64,000 nucleotides of DNA from Rhynochetos jubatus (Eukaryota > Chordata > Aves > Eurypygiformes > Rhynochetidae): assembly GCA_027574665.1 (NCBI GenBank), contig CM050672.1, positions 6,308,001 through 6,372,000 on the forward strand. The letters run 5' to 3'. The translations under genes were made by a program, and so were the position numbers. The notes beneath the pieces were generated by a model. The model was not told the origin of the DNA. It made no database searches and was given only the letters and a program-made list of their open reading frames with translations. Positions 33,423 to 43,030 of the stretch are shown piece by piece (the first letter of the stretch is position 1; every line of letters begins with the position of its first letter).

Positions 33423-35784
33423 AATTTGGAGATTAGTTCAACTGAACTCACCAAAATGGCATTTCCAGACACACATTTCGCCTTTGGATTTTCAGTTCTC
33501 CCAATTACTTATTTAGAGAAAGGAAAGACTTATGAACTCCTCCATGCCTCTTGTAGTGATGCTAAGGAATATTTCCCCTTCTTATGCCTTCAGCTGACCC
33601 AAGGAACATGGATTTCTGGTAGAATTACACAGGTCAGCCAGAGGAGTTGCACGTGCTGTCCAGCACCTTCAAATCAAAACACTCCTGCGTGAAAAAATTG
33701 CCTAGAGACAGCTCTAATTTGTTCTAAACTATCATCACTTCTATCAGCAAGCCGGGAATTGTTATCTATTTATTTCTTACAATGTCACCGAATCAGTGAC
33801 CACCTGCAAGGTGTCCGTGATGATAAACGCTTGCTTTGTATACGGAGCTATTTCTGACAACGCTTGATAGCGCACATCTATCAAATTGCCTGGAAGAGCC
33901 ACCTATTAGGATCATTATCTAACACAGTCCCTTTGTGGGAGTTCAATGTCAGCACATCCTGGGGAAGGTACCTCACCGGGTACTCATTCTGCTCATTATT
34001 TCTCTAGATTAATAGTTTCACATCTCCGTCATGAATTTGGGCTGAACTCTGGAGCTCTCGCACCCAGAGCACAGCAGAGACTCCCCAGCATCCTCCCAGC
34101 ACGCAGTGTGCTGCTGCACCCGTTTGGTGCGAGCGGGAACTCCTGGCCGGAGGGTTGGCTGGCTGAGCTCTGGGGAAGGCAGGAAGGCTTTTTCCCTTCA
34201 AAACTGTAGTCACCCAGCACTACAAAAGCCCCAGTGAGGCACAGATGTGCCCTGCGCCTTGCTGGGTTGGTGCCGCTGGAAGTACCACCAGCTCTCCCTC
34301 TGCAGCTTGCTTTGTCCCAAGGAAAACTTATTTCCAAAGGGCTCTGGTTCAGGTCAGGAGTTTTGGTCTCGAAACATCAGTGGTCAGCAATCTTGGAGCA
34401 AACCATGGCCATTACTCCCCACACCACCCTTCTACAAGAAAGCCACAGCTCTCAGCCCTGGGTGGTATTCAGCATGGCTGAAATCACAACCAGGAAAACC
34501 ACCTTTTCTCATGGAACCAGAGGCAAAACGCATTGGGACTTAATTCCTTCTGCAGAGCCTCCCTTAAGGCACAGGGCAGACCCTTGGAGTTCAGTTCTTG
34601 GCAAGAACATACCCAAAAGCAGTATCCCGAGGGCACCTCGATGTCTCCAGCCTTTCCCCGAGCTGTGCCCACGGCGTCTCAGACTAGCAGCAGCTCAGAT
34701 GATGCAGGCTAACGGCCGAACGGCTCTGGCCAGTGATGGCTGCAGCCTCTTCAACCCAACAAAACAGTCGTTTTGCTGTGTTGCTGTGTATTTCCCATCA
34801 CTCAGTTTAAAAAGCAGTTCAGCCTACAGCCAGACTAGGAAACAAATAATAATAGATAACATACAAACAAAACCTCCCCCAAATGCACAGAAACATCAGC
34901 CAGGTTCCCTGTATTGCCCCCACGGCCCTTGAACTGAAGAGGGAGGTCCCAGCTCTGTTAAACAAGACACAACTGCCACGTAGAGCGCGAAAGAGCCACA
35001 AGTGATGCCAACAATTTACAGGAGCAATAAAACCGTGGGAAAAAATGAACTAGTGCTTACCCATGGTGCACGCAAAATAGATTTAGGTGATGAATCTGTT
35101 GAGCTATTAGCTGCCAGATAGCTTTAATTCATGTCGGATGCAATTAACTCATTCTGACAATTGGAAAAGGAAGCTTGAATATTAACAGCGGTTGCGTGGC
35201 ACCGGGAATGCCGTGCTCCAGGCAGTGCCACCTCTGCGAAGGGGGAACCTCGAGCTGTGCTGGCTCCACGCTCCGCACAAAATTCAGCACAGACACTCAA
35301 ACAGGTACAAACTGAAGTGTGTGTTTTGCTGGAGGCATAAATGATGCCTTAACCCCAGTAATAGCGCAAATACAGCCTTCCATCCTCCAGGAGGATCGGG
35401 GCCGTATAAATCTAGTTGGAAACAAAGGTATGGCTGGGCTGTGGGGAGGGCCAGGTAGGCAGGCTTGCAGGGACACGAGGCTGTCACATCAGCATTGGAA
35501 AAGTCTGAGGAAGCAGGCAAGCCATTCCTGCATCTCCTCACCGCTCGAGACTCGTTATCTAGAGAAATAGTAGTGTCTGGTACTAGCGAAAACACGAATT
35601 CCTGGAGCTGCCAAGTACCAGTAACATACCTCAGCGTTAACAGGCGGCCAGCACTGCTGACTGTAACCAGCATGGAAACGCGGGGCTTAGGGGTTCTCAC
35701 AGAAGAGATCTCTAGGCTAGCTAAGGATTTTAGCTCTTCTTTTCCTCCTGGGAAAGACACGTGTAAAACAGAATCTTGACTTAC
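33423..35784. other. Intergenic DNA between CR1 and the CDCA8 3' end
   Basis: No gene was recognised. A 232-codon open frame on the plus strand (34234-34932) and a 172-codon one on the minus strand (35284-35802) have no recognised domain and no codon or splice support. They are best taken as chance until searched. Confidence 0.55.
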
Positions 35785-37711
35785 ACATCTGTACCCAAAC
35801 AAGTTTTATTTATAGCTTAACTAATGGTGCTTCTTTTTTTTTTTACATTAACAGAACTCAACAGTTACAGCAAGGCAAGTCTACTTGTAGCTTAGTAGTT
35901 TACAATATTGCCACCTGCAGTTCGGTCTCACAAGCTGCCAAAACCTCTGAAACAGCGATTTCCAAATAGACATTGTACATTCCAGGTTTGCATTAGCGAC
36001 ATGCTTGCTTTTTAAAGGAAATCCAAGTCCCAGTGCTGTTCGACACGCTCCTTGCATGCCACGGGCAAAGATTTACACCAGAGCATAAGTTACCTCTGAC
36101 AGCAGCTTTTCCCAGTTTTCCTTCTTAATCACGCTGTGGGCTTGGCTTTTGTCAAAATCAGAACTTTGCCAAACCTAGAAGAACTCCCAAAGTCTCAACA
36201 TCCTTAGTTACAGCCCTTTCCAAGAGGCTTAAATCAAGGACAAAAAGGTATCTTCGGAAAGGACAGCGCGAGGAAACAGGCTTAGGTAAGATGCTCTCAT
36301 GTTAGCTTCCTTGCTGAAACAGGAAGGATTATCGGGTTGTCAGATGCCATTTTACATATTTGGCTTTGATCCAACAGAACAATGCTTCAGGAATCGAAGC
36401 TAACCACACTCTGAGGGGATTCCGTATCTTGGTTCAGCAGAGAGGTGCCCTCTCCCGTTCTGTACCGGCTGCAAAGATTCCCAAAGGGAATGAAACCCTG
36501 GGTTTTGAGCGAGAGGAGTCTTTTACATTGTAAGACTGCGTGCAGCCTACCTGCGGAGCGGTAGCGCTTCCAGTTCTGCTTTCCCGGGCTGTTGAAAAAC
36601 AAGAGGGTGATTGTAGGAAAGCAAGACTTCTTCCCTGCCTCATTCTGTAAGCGTTAAGCCAGATGAGTGCTCCTGCTTACATTGTTCACCCCTGCCCAAG
36701 GGGCTACACCTACACTTGAATGTTGATGAATTTGGAGTAAGATTTGAGAAATCTTGCTTGTAATTTCTATAAGCAATGGGGAAAAAAACCCACCCCATTA
36801 ACGACCAAGGAAGTTATTTTGTTTTGTTCAAACAGAATTATTGGATGTGGCTCTTGGTCAAAGAAATTAACTGAATCAACTCAACTTAGGTGAGAAGAAA
36901 GGACTAAGTGTTTTGACCAGTCCAAGCTTCCTTCTTCCCTGTCTATACTCAGTTCCAGGAGTGCTACTTCTCCTCAAGATTTTGAAGAGGGTGCAGCAAA
37001 GTTCTCTCACATCAGATACTCCAGGAGCTCTGAGGTTACTCTCGGTAATCTAGTTACGCAGAGGCCTAGCTGATCGATTCTGTGAAGTTAAAGCACCCGT
37101 GATCTCATATTTCTTTAAAAAATAATAAAATGCATAAAAGTTGTCTATAAAAACTTCAAAGCCAATTATAAATACAAATGGCTGCTGTAAGAACAAGAGG
37201 ATTGCCGTTCATGGCAGCATCATGAACTACAAGCAGCTTTCCCTGTAGTCCCAGGCACCAGTAACCTGCCTTCAGGTATCTCAGGTACCGGGACGGTCAC
37301 CACCTCTTAAGCACATCTGCAGGGAAAGGACGTGCCTGGAAGGAAGCGCAGCAAAGCTTATCTGTGGCTTTCCTTGCCCAGACAGATATGAGCTCGTCAC
37401 ATACGCCCACTCCTTACGTCTTCTGCGAGATACCAGAATAGCCCTTCTGCCCAGCCTGCTGGTCGGCAAGCCCAGGATAGCGATATCTTGGGCTCAGCCT
37501 TAAAGGAAAGAGGAAATGAAGTATTTCTTTTCCTGAATTAAAAGAATGCAATCTATTCTAATCCCATTACATATTATAGGTAAAAACCCCCAGTGCTTAA
37601 CTTCCATTCTGTAAATTAATGGAAGGAAGACACAGATTAGAAGAACTAAAAGGTAGCAGTCCTAAACGTAACATTCTGTATTTACAGAGGGATGTCGACA
37701 CCCATCGAGTT
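35785..37711 (-). other. CDCA8: CDCA8 3' UTR
   Basis: From the borealin stop codon to about 20 bases past the only minus-strand AATAAA seen downstream (35805-35810). The sequence beyond the signal is GT-rich on the minus strand (GGGTACAGATGTGTAAG), as expected of a cleavage site. The UTR includes a poly-A run on the transcript strand near 35830. The 1.9-kb length is inferred from the lack of an earlier signal. Confidence 0.5.
35805..35810 (-). terminator. CDCA8: CDCA8 polyadenylation signal AATAAA
   Basis: TTTATT on the plus strand is AATAAA on the minus strand. It is the first canonical hexamer after the CDCA8 stop codon, with a GT-rich downstream element. Confidence 0.6.
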
Positions 37712-37756
37712 TCATCTACAGGTTTTTGCACCGCTGCAAGCTTGTGCGAGACGAAC
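37712..37756 (-). CDS. CDCA8: CDCA8 last coding exon
   Basis: Acceptor TTCTTTCTAG. It encodes [14 protein letters not shown] and a TGA stop at 37714-37712, parallel to human N-R-L-A-Q-I-C-S-S. The last six residues differ from human. Confidence 0.92.
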   Translation of the reverse strand, partial: VRLAQACSGAKTCR

Positions 37757-40700
37757 CTAGAAAGAAAGGGAAATTAATCAGTACTAAGAGACACTCTCAT
37801 AGCCCACAGCCACTTACACCTTCTGCCTGAAGCAGAAGACGCTTTCAGCTTTGATAACATTGCCAATAGCCCTTTTTCCAGAAGCACGTGGTTTATCCAG
37901 TCTGTAGTAAGCTGGATGTGATGTAAAGCTACCCCCTCCCTCTCCTTCCCTTCTCAGTTCATGCTGCTTCTTGACTACTGACATGAGCCAAAATACAAGA
38001 CAAAGAGGGAAAAAGTATTGAGTTTCTCTTAGAGCTCACCAGTCCAGCAACTAATGCGAGTGACAGCACTGCCTTACAACTTCAGGTCACGACAGAAAAC
38101 CACTCGGACTTACTGATAGCTTCTTCATAACTCCTTGGGTCTCTGGATTCAGATGAAGAAGGTTCTTCTTGGTCAAATCATTTGCTGTTAAACGAATGCT
38201 CTGCGCAAAAAAGAACAAACAACAAATCTTAGGTTTTCTGTTTGGTCAGCTGTTGTAGCCAGAAACAACAAGAAAATTAAATTACAAAATCAGAAGTAAA
38301 TAAAATCCAAGCATTCAGAGAGACTGCGTACTGGCATAGAACAACATTCAGCTTGGCCTGAAGCTCATCTCGTACCTGGGATCACATTCAGACATTACTG
38401 CCAGCAGAACCTGCTTTAAATGTTAAACAAACACACAGCAAAACCTCATTCCACATTCTGTTTTGACCAGGCTTGGACAAACAGCTCCCACTTGTGACTA
38501 AAAGTCTTTTAAGGCTCTTTTTGAGCTACCTCAGTCCCCTGCTAAACTGAGTGGCACACCTAAAGAGACAAGAGTGGGTGAACCGAAACTGCTAAGGGCC
38601 CCAGGAGGTTACAAACTGCTCTCCAGCACACAGACCGCACGCAGCCTCCGATTTACCTCTCCTCCTCCGACGGGAACGGTAATGAAGATATCGGAGCTGT
38701 CAGCAAGGGGGCTGCCGTTGGCAGAGATGGTGTAAACACGCTCGTTGACGGACGGTGTGCGCAAACCTGGAGTCTTGAAAATTCTGAAACAGAGTAAGAA
38801 ATCACCTTACAGGTAAGGAATCTCACTGCTCAAAGCACTTTGTCTACAAGCCTTTCAGGTCAGGTTCAAGAGGCACTAAGAATTATTTTGCAAATAGAGG
38901 GCATACGTAAAGCAAATGGCAAGGCACTCCCCCGTCTGAGGGATTAACAGAGAAATCTAACAGAATACAAACCTGGAATCAAATTTGGGTGTGATCATGG
39001 AGGTACCTCCCCGAGCACAGAAATCGACAGGTTTACCCGTAGCTGGAGTGATAAAGTTGTTTTTGCTTGTCCTGTTAAAGGGAAATAAGCAAACATTTGC
39101 TCCTAAGAATACTTTTAACAAACGTACAAGCACTGTCTTATCGAACACTTGAATGGGGTTATCACCACAGAAAACCAGAGGTTCTTCCTAATCACAGGAA
39201 AACCCCAAAGCCAGGGGCAGCTGGTCCGCACAGGAGAGGAAGATCCCAATTTTCATTGGGTGTCAGATGGTCAATTTTTTCTTATAGCATAGCACAACTA
39301 CATCACCCAGCCTACACCACCGTAGCCCATTCCATTTCAGAGACTTATTAGCACTGCGTGCTCATTCTCCGTCTCTGAAATGCAGCGGAAGCCATATCCC
39401 CTATTACCTTTTACTCACGCGCTTCACTCTTGCTGAAGGAGCTCTTCTGCTCCTGGACACCGGCACTTTTCTAGTGGATGCCTTCACCTGCAACACACAC
39501 CACTCACCAAATCAGTTACTTCGCTCTCGTGTGACAGCTGAATCCACAACAAACAGCTGCTTCTGTACACGTTTGGCTCAACAGGTTCCTTTTTCATGGC
39601 ATGAATCCACAAAACAAACACCACACACACCCCTGGGACCCTCCCCTGTAACTAGAACTTCCATGGAACCGATAGCTGTTTTGAAGTCCCCCTCGAACTA
39701 TCCTGACAGCTAGATTATCACAGGCATCACCTCAATTTCTACCTTGGGAATAAAGTCATCATGAAGAACAGCTATTTACCTTTCCAGTTCTTGAATTAAC
39801 ATTTTCAGCTTCAAGCTCTGGCACACATTGGCTATCCTGTTTTGCTCTCTTTGCTAGAGGAAGCAAAGGAGCCTCTGCTTCTTCTTCAATAGCTTCAATA
39901 GCCTGTTTAGATTTTTCCACTAGAAAGAGAAAGTGTCATCTAAGTTGAAAGTAAATAATAACTTTAAATTATTAGCTAGCAGCAGGGGCAAACAGTAAAC
40001 AGCTACAAGCATTTTCTTCTGAAATCCAAATTCCAATGTAATCCCAATGGTTAACAGAGCACTCATTTGAATGCTTTAATAAAATTAAGTAGTGCTAGTA
40101 GGGATAAAAGTAGGATTATTTTCCTGGTTTTAAACACTGGAGGGATACAAGCATGTACTGAATTATTATTCACAGTATGCAAACCATGACATATTTCCAT
40201 CTCACTGAACTCATCACGAGACTTAAACCAAACTTACCTTTCTTGATTTTTAAAGGTGTCTGCATAACTTCTGCTGTTAACTTGTTTATTTCTGTTATTT
40301 CCAGATCTGCCTAAAATGAAAAACAGTCAGGGCACCGTTAGGATTATGGGCAGCATATAGTTCTGGTAAATCAAAGTTACAGAGCAAATCCCTAATTATT
40401 TTACAGCAAGAACACGTTTCTGCTGTGCTCAAGGTTATTCTGGAGGTGACAACACCACGCAAGGTCCGCACGCCATGCAGGAGACGAACGTGCCTTATTT
40501 GGCAGCTCCAAGTATGCTTCACCTGCTGCTCAATCCATTTAGAAACGCTCTAACTTATGGAAAAGTGCGTGTGCTCTCAGGGATCTGGGAGTGAAACCAA
40601 GCAGGTAAGGAAAGACCAACGAGGAGCAGCATGAGCATGGAAATCCTATACTGCACACAACAAACATCTCTTTTCCTCCATTTCCTACAGTGGTACAGAA

Positions 40701-41666
40701 CAGCAACAGGAAAGCTGAATATTTATTCTAGGAACCTACCGTTGCTGCCTCTTCCAGCACCTTTTTGCTTCCTCCTTTAGCTAAAAAGAAAACACTTTTA
40801 AAAAAATCAATACATATCTGAGACATCCTATAGGTAGACCTGCTTTAATAAGGCACTGCTAGGGTGCAAAAAACCAGTGCAAACCAGTTTTCTAGGCAGC
40901 TTCAGACAAAGAGAGCAGCGTTTCTGACAAGGCAATGGGCTGCCTGAGCATGGGATTGATAGAAATTAGTCACAGAAAAATCACAGCAGGTTTGGGTGGG
41001 AGGGACCTTAAAGCCCACCCAGCCCCACCCCCTGCCATGGGCAGGGACACCCTCCACCAGCCCAGGGTGCTCCCAGCCTCATCCAGCCTGGCCTTGGACA
41101 CTGCCAGGGATGGGGCATCCACAGCTTCTCTGGGAACCTGTCCCAGTGCCCCCCACCCTCTCTGGGAAGAATTCCTTCCTGATGTTCCATCTCCATCTCC
41201 CTCTTTCCATTTAAACCCGTCACCCCTTGTCCTGTCACTCCCTGCCCTTGGGAAAATTCCAGGACGAGAAGACCCCAGCTGCTCCCTTATCACTGTTGGC
41301 CTTTGATATCTAGGGGGAAGCCCGCCCCCACCAGCCCGGTGCCACCCCCGGTCCGGTCCTGCCCCGTACCGAGATAGTCGAGCCAGTTCATCTCGCGGAG
41401 CGCCACCGGCAGCCGCAGGATCTCGATGTTGTACAGGTTCTCCGCCTCCTTGACCAGGCGCTGCCCGTTCGCCCGCAGCTGCTCGATCCGGCTCTTCACT
41501 GCGGGGACGCACACGGCTCAACAACAGCTCCGGGCCCAGCGCCCGCTCCCCGCCGCCCCCCCGCCCCCGGCAGCCGCGGCCTACCCTCACGGTCGAAATC
41601 CTTCAGGAAAGCCGCCAGCTTCCTGCCGCGCGCGCTCGCACCACCCTTCCTTCGCGAGGGAGCCAT
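37712..41666 (-). CDS. CDCA8: CDCA8 (borealin), chromosomal passenger complex subunit, complete, 10 coding exons
   Basis: Minus-strand exons in transcript order: 41666-41585, 41498-41370, 40780-40740, 40310-40238, 39919-39780, 39487-39408, 39071-38973, 38783-38657, 38200-38114, 37756-37712. All phases agree and give 300 residues, against 280 in human. Borealin binds survivin and INCENP through its N-terminus and helps bring Aurora B to the inner centromere in mitosis. Visible signatures: F-L-K-D-F-D-R-E-V (about 20-28), Y-N-I-E-I-L-R-L-P and L-R-E-M-N-W-L-D-Y (about 51-69), E-I-N-K-L-T-A-E with M-Q-T-P-L-K (Thr102, the human CDK1 site Thr106), I-T-P-K-F-D-S-R and F-K-T-P-G-L-R-T-P, then N-G-S-P-L-A-D-S and V-P-V-G-G-G-E of the C-terminal dimerisation domain. 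The lysine-rich middle is longer than in human. The start is the first ATG, in strong context (GCTATGG). A CR1 copy sits in intron 2. Introns of 290-590 bp hold nothing else recognisable. Confidence 0.96.
38114..38200 (-). CDS. CDCA8: CDCA8 coding exon 9
   Basis: Acceptor TTTGCGCAG, donor GTAAGT. It encodes S-I-R-L-T-A-N-D-L, then [10 protein letters not shown] and M-K-K-L-S, matching the human S-L-R-L-L-A-S-D-L and I-K-K-L-S segments. Confidence 0.94.
38657..38783 (-). CDS. CDCA8: CDCA8 coding exon 8: start of C-terminal domain
   Basis: Acceptor CTGTTTCAG, donor GTAAAT. It encodes [23 protein letters not shown] and I-T-V-P-V-G-G-G-E, nearly colinear with human borealin. Confidence 0.95.
38973..39071 (-). 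CDS. CDCA8: CDCA8 coding exon 7
   Basis: Acceptor CTTTAACAG, donor GTTTGT. It encodes F-I-T-P-A-T-G-K-P and M-I-T-P-K-F-D-S-R, parallel to human V-T-P-A-V-G-R and L-T-P-R-F-D-S-R. Confidence 0.93.
39408..39487 (-). CDS. CDCA8: CDCA8 coding exon 6: basic middle region
   Basis: Acceptor GTGTTGCAG. It encodes [26 protein letters not shown]. Two donors are possible: GTGAGT at 39418 and GTAATA at 39407. Only the second leaves the two bases needed to read R-T-S-K-N-N-F in the next exon; the first meets a stop codon after 12 codons of exon 7. Confidence 0.85.
39780..39919 (-). CDS. CDCA8: CDCA8 coding exon 5: acidic middle region
   Basis: Acceptor CTCTTTCTAG, donor GTAAAT. It encodes an acidic stretch ([10 protein letters not shown]) and then K-R-A-K-Q, parallel to the human acidic tract followed by a basic one. 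Conservation is low, as expected of this disordered region. Confidence 0.88.
40238..40310 (-). CDS. CDCA8: CDCA8 coding exon 4
   Basis: Acceptor TTCATTTTAG, donor GTAAGT. It encodes [14 protein letters not shown] and Q-T-P-L-K, the end of the N-terminal domain with the proline-directed phosphosite. Confidence 0.93.
40740..40780 (-). CDS. CDCA8: CDCA8 coding exon 3 (41 bp)
   Basis: Acceptor TTCTTTTTAG, donor GTAGGT. It encodes [14 protein letters not shown], matching the G-G-N-K-Q-A-L-E-E-A-A-T stretch of human borealin. Confidence 0.92.
40970..41260 (-). mobile_element. CR1 LINE 3' end, minus orientation, in CDCA8 intron 2
   Basis: It reads TCACAGCAGGTTTGGGTGGG, CATGGGCAGGGACACCCTCC and GTCACCCCTTGTCCTGTCAC on the plus strand, the reverse complement of the copies at 33.1 and 62.5 kb. 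It lies in the same transcriptional orientation as CDCA8, in the intron 41369-40781, beside the CpG-rich promoter. Confidence 0.93.
41370..41498 (-). CDS. CDCA8: CDCA8 coding exon 2: survivin/INCENP-binding helix
   Basis: Acceptor CCCGCAG, donor GTACGG. It encodes [24 protein letters not shown] and [10 protein letters not shown], the most conserved part of the protein, which enters the three-helix bundle with survivin and INCENP. Confidence 0.95.
41585..41666 (-). CDS. CDCA8: CDCA8 coding exon 1
   Basis: Encodes [11 protein letters not shown], then [12 protein letters not shown], the borealin N-terminus. A second possible donor (GTGAGG) lies six bases inside, but the next exon needs one leftover G to make D-R-E-V, so the donor is the GTAGGC at 41584. 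Confidence 0.93.
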
Positions 41667-41842
41667 AGCGGCGGGATGGGCCGTCAGCGGCGGCGCTCGG
41701 TACCGGGGACTGAAGCTGAGACCGGGAGCGCCGCCGCCCGCCGCGCGTTCAAACCCAACTGCCGCCGCCGCCCGGCCAATCAGAGCGCGGCGTGGTGTAA
41801 TGACGTAGTGGCCGGGGAGCGCTTCCGGGTCGGCGGGTCGCT
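41667..41842. promoter_or_regulatory. Bidirectional CDCA8/AIRIM promoter
   Basis: Only 176 bases separate the two start codons. The stretch is GC- and CpG-rich and has no TATA box. Visible motifs: CHR element TTTGAA on the minus strand (41748-41753), a strong NF-Y box CCAATCAG (41776-41783), a CRE-like TGACGTAG (41801-41808) and an ETS site CTTCCGG (41822-41828); the AIRIM start ATGGCGGC resembles a YY1 site. CHR with an NF-Y box about 25 bases upstream is the arrangement of G2/M genes repressed by DREAM/MuvB, which fits CDCA8. ETS and YY1 sites are usual at housekeeping genes, which fits AIRIM. Factor binding is inferred. Confidence 0.8.
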
Positions 41843-42105
41843 ATGGCGGCGGCGGCAGCGCTGGTGGCGGCGCTACGGGAGTGGGCGGCGGTGGTGGCGC
41901 GGCGGGACGCGGCTTGGCGGGCGGCGCTGGCCGCCTGGGCGCCGTTGCTAGGCTCTCTGGCCGGTCTGGCGGCGCAGATGCGGGCTGTCCAGCGGCTGGC
42001 GTGGGGCCAGTCGCCGCTGGGTGCCTTCGGTGACCTGCGGGAGCGGCTGTGGCGGAAGCAGCGCGGCGCGGCCGAGGCGCTGCTGGAGCAGCTCGGTGAC
42101 CGGCG
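41843..42105 (+). CDS. AIRIM: AIRIM coding exon 1
   Basis: From the ATG to the donor GTGAGG at 42106. It encodes residues 1-87 plus two bases, including the alanine-rich start and F-G-D-L-R-E-R-L-W-R-K-Q. Confidence 0.93.
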
Positions 42106-43030
42106 GTGAGGCGGCGGCTGGGGGGCTGGGCCGGGCAGGAGGCGCTGGGCGGCAGCTGAGCGTCCCCCGCTGTGCCGTGCAGGGAGGAGCTGCGGGCCGT
42201 GCGGGACGCCGTGGGGGCTGGTGTGGCCGGTGTGTTACGGCTGTACGAGGAGCGGGCGGCGGAGCTGGGCCTGGCGGCGGCCCTGCGGCGCGGGCCGCGG
42301 TGCCCCTCGCTGGCGGACGCGCTGGAGGGGCTGCAGGACGTGGAGCGCTACTACCGGCACCTGTATCCTTCCGTGGCGGGGCTCTGCGGGCGGCGCGGGC
42401 GGGTGCCTTTCTCTCTTTGTTGGCCTTATCGGGCGGGAAGGTACCTGGAGAGCCAGCTTTTCCTCCTGCGTGTCAGCTGCGACAGCCTGGCAGACGTGGA
42501 AGCTCTCCCGCAGTCTTGGGAGAGGATTTTGGAGCGCTATAAGGAAGACGTTGTGCAAGGTAGTTCTGCTTGCAGCAGGCCCAGAGGGCCTTTCCCTGAG
42601 CTCCAGGCTGCTGTCTCAGCCCTGGGGACTGAAGGCCTGTCTCTCGCGTAGGCTTGGTGGAGTTTGCTGTTTTCGTAGCAGCGGGTGCCCTCGCTCACTT
42701 TGCAGTTGATCCTCGTGACCCGCTCTGACATCTCGCGAACAACTTAAGTTGTTCTCGCCGTCACACCCTGGGCACAGCTGGGAGCGATATCCTTCCTCGC
42801 AGTGCAACAGGGAGCTTAGTGGTCTATTTCCCGTGGTCTGCTAAGTTAGTTTTACCTGTGTTTTTCTTTATTGCTTTCAGAAACAAGTTAAATTCTTGCA
42901 GGTGAAGAGTACAGATAAAACGCATTAAGCTAATGGGCTTGTTTGTTTTCCTTCCAATCTAGATACGCTTCTTAAGGTCTCTCTGTTTGTGGACAACCAG
43001 CGAGAGCTGTGCTGCTCACCAGGCTCCTGA
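41843..43030 (+). CDS. AIRIM: AIRIM (C1orf109), ribosome-maturation factor, complete, 4 coding exons
   Basis: Exons 41843-42105, 42183-42362, 42441-42559 and 42963-43030 join in phase to 209 residues, against about 203 in human. AIRIM works with CINP and the AAA-ATPases SPATA5 and SPATA5L1 in cytoplasmic maturation of the large ribosomal subunit and in chromatin-linked roles. The sequence is alpha-helical: an alanine-rich N-terminus (first 35 residues mostly A, V, W, R), then A-W-A-P-L-L-G-S-L-A-G-L-A and F-G-D-L-R-E-R-L-W-R-K-Q, parallel to human P-L-L-S-S-L and F-P-D-L-K-E-R-L-R-R-K-Q. Further on come L-Q-D-V-E-R-Y-Y-R, L-A-D-V-E-A-L-P-Q-S-W-E-R-I and L-L-K-V-S-L-F-V. The human pattern L-Q-D-I-E-R-H-Y-R / A-L-P-K-A-W-D-R-I makes the identity secure. 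The first ATG has a G at -3 and +4. Base composition of exons 1 and 2 is extremely GC-rich because they lie in the CpG island. Confidence 0.94.
42183..42362 (+). CDS. AIRIM: AIRIM coding exon 2
   Basis: Acceptor CCGTGCAG, donor GTATCC. It encodes V-L-R-L-Y-E-E-R-A-A-E-L-G-L and L-E-G-L-Q-D-V-E-R-Y-Y-R-H. The donor choice is fixed by the need for L-Y-L-E after splicing, matching the uninterrupted human protein. Confidence 0.9.
42441..42559 (+). CDS. AIRIM: AIRIM coding exon 3
   Basis: Acceptor CGGGAAG after a short T/C-rich tract, donor GTAGTT. It encodes Y-L-E-S-Q-L-F-L-L-R, L-A-D-V-E-A-L-P-Q-S-W-E-R-I and E-D-V-V-Q. Confidence 0.92.
42963..43030 (+). CDS. AIRIM: AIRIM last coding exon
   Basis: Acceptor TTCCAATCTAG. 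It encodes D-T-L-L-K-V-S-L-F-V, parallel to human D-I-L-L-N-V-S-F-F, then a 12-residue tail ending C-C-S-P-G-S and TGA, longer than the human end. Confidence 0.9.

Larger units (their letters stand above)
41370..42430. promoter_or_regulatory. CpG island over the CDCA8/AIRIM promoter
   Basis: Dense CpG runs continuously from CDCA8 exon 2 through the shared promoter and AIRIM exons 1 and 2. Boundaries are approximate. Confidence 0.75.

Noticed and set aside
41290-41514. Alternative CDCA8 start at an ATG just upstream of exon 2
   Set aside because: The ATG lies inside intron 1 at the acceptor; exon 1 gives the conserved borealin N-terminus in phase.
40970-41590. 206-codon minus-strand open frame over CDCA8 exon 2
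   Set aside because: Wrong frame for borealin; it joins GC-rich CDCA8 sequence with the CR1 copy.
42172-42651. Unspliced 159-codon AIRIM frame through the 78-bp intron as the main product
   Set aside because: The human protein is continuous across the junction without the 26 extra residues, so splicing is the better default; retention is kept only as a finding.
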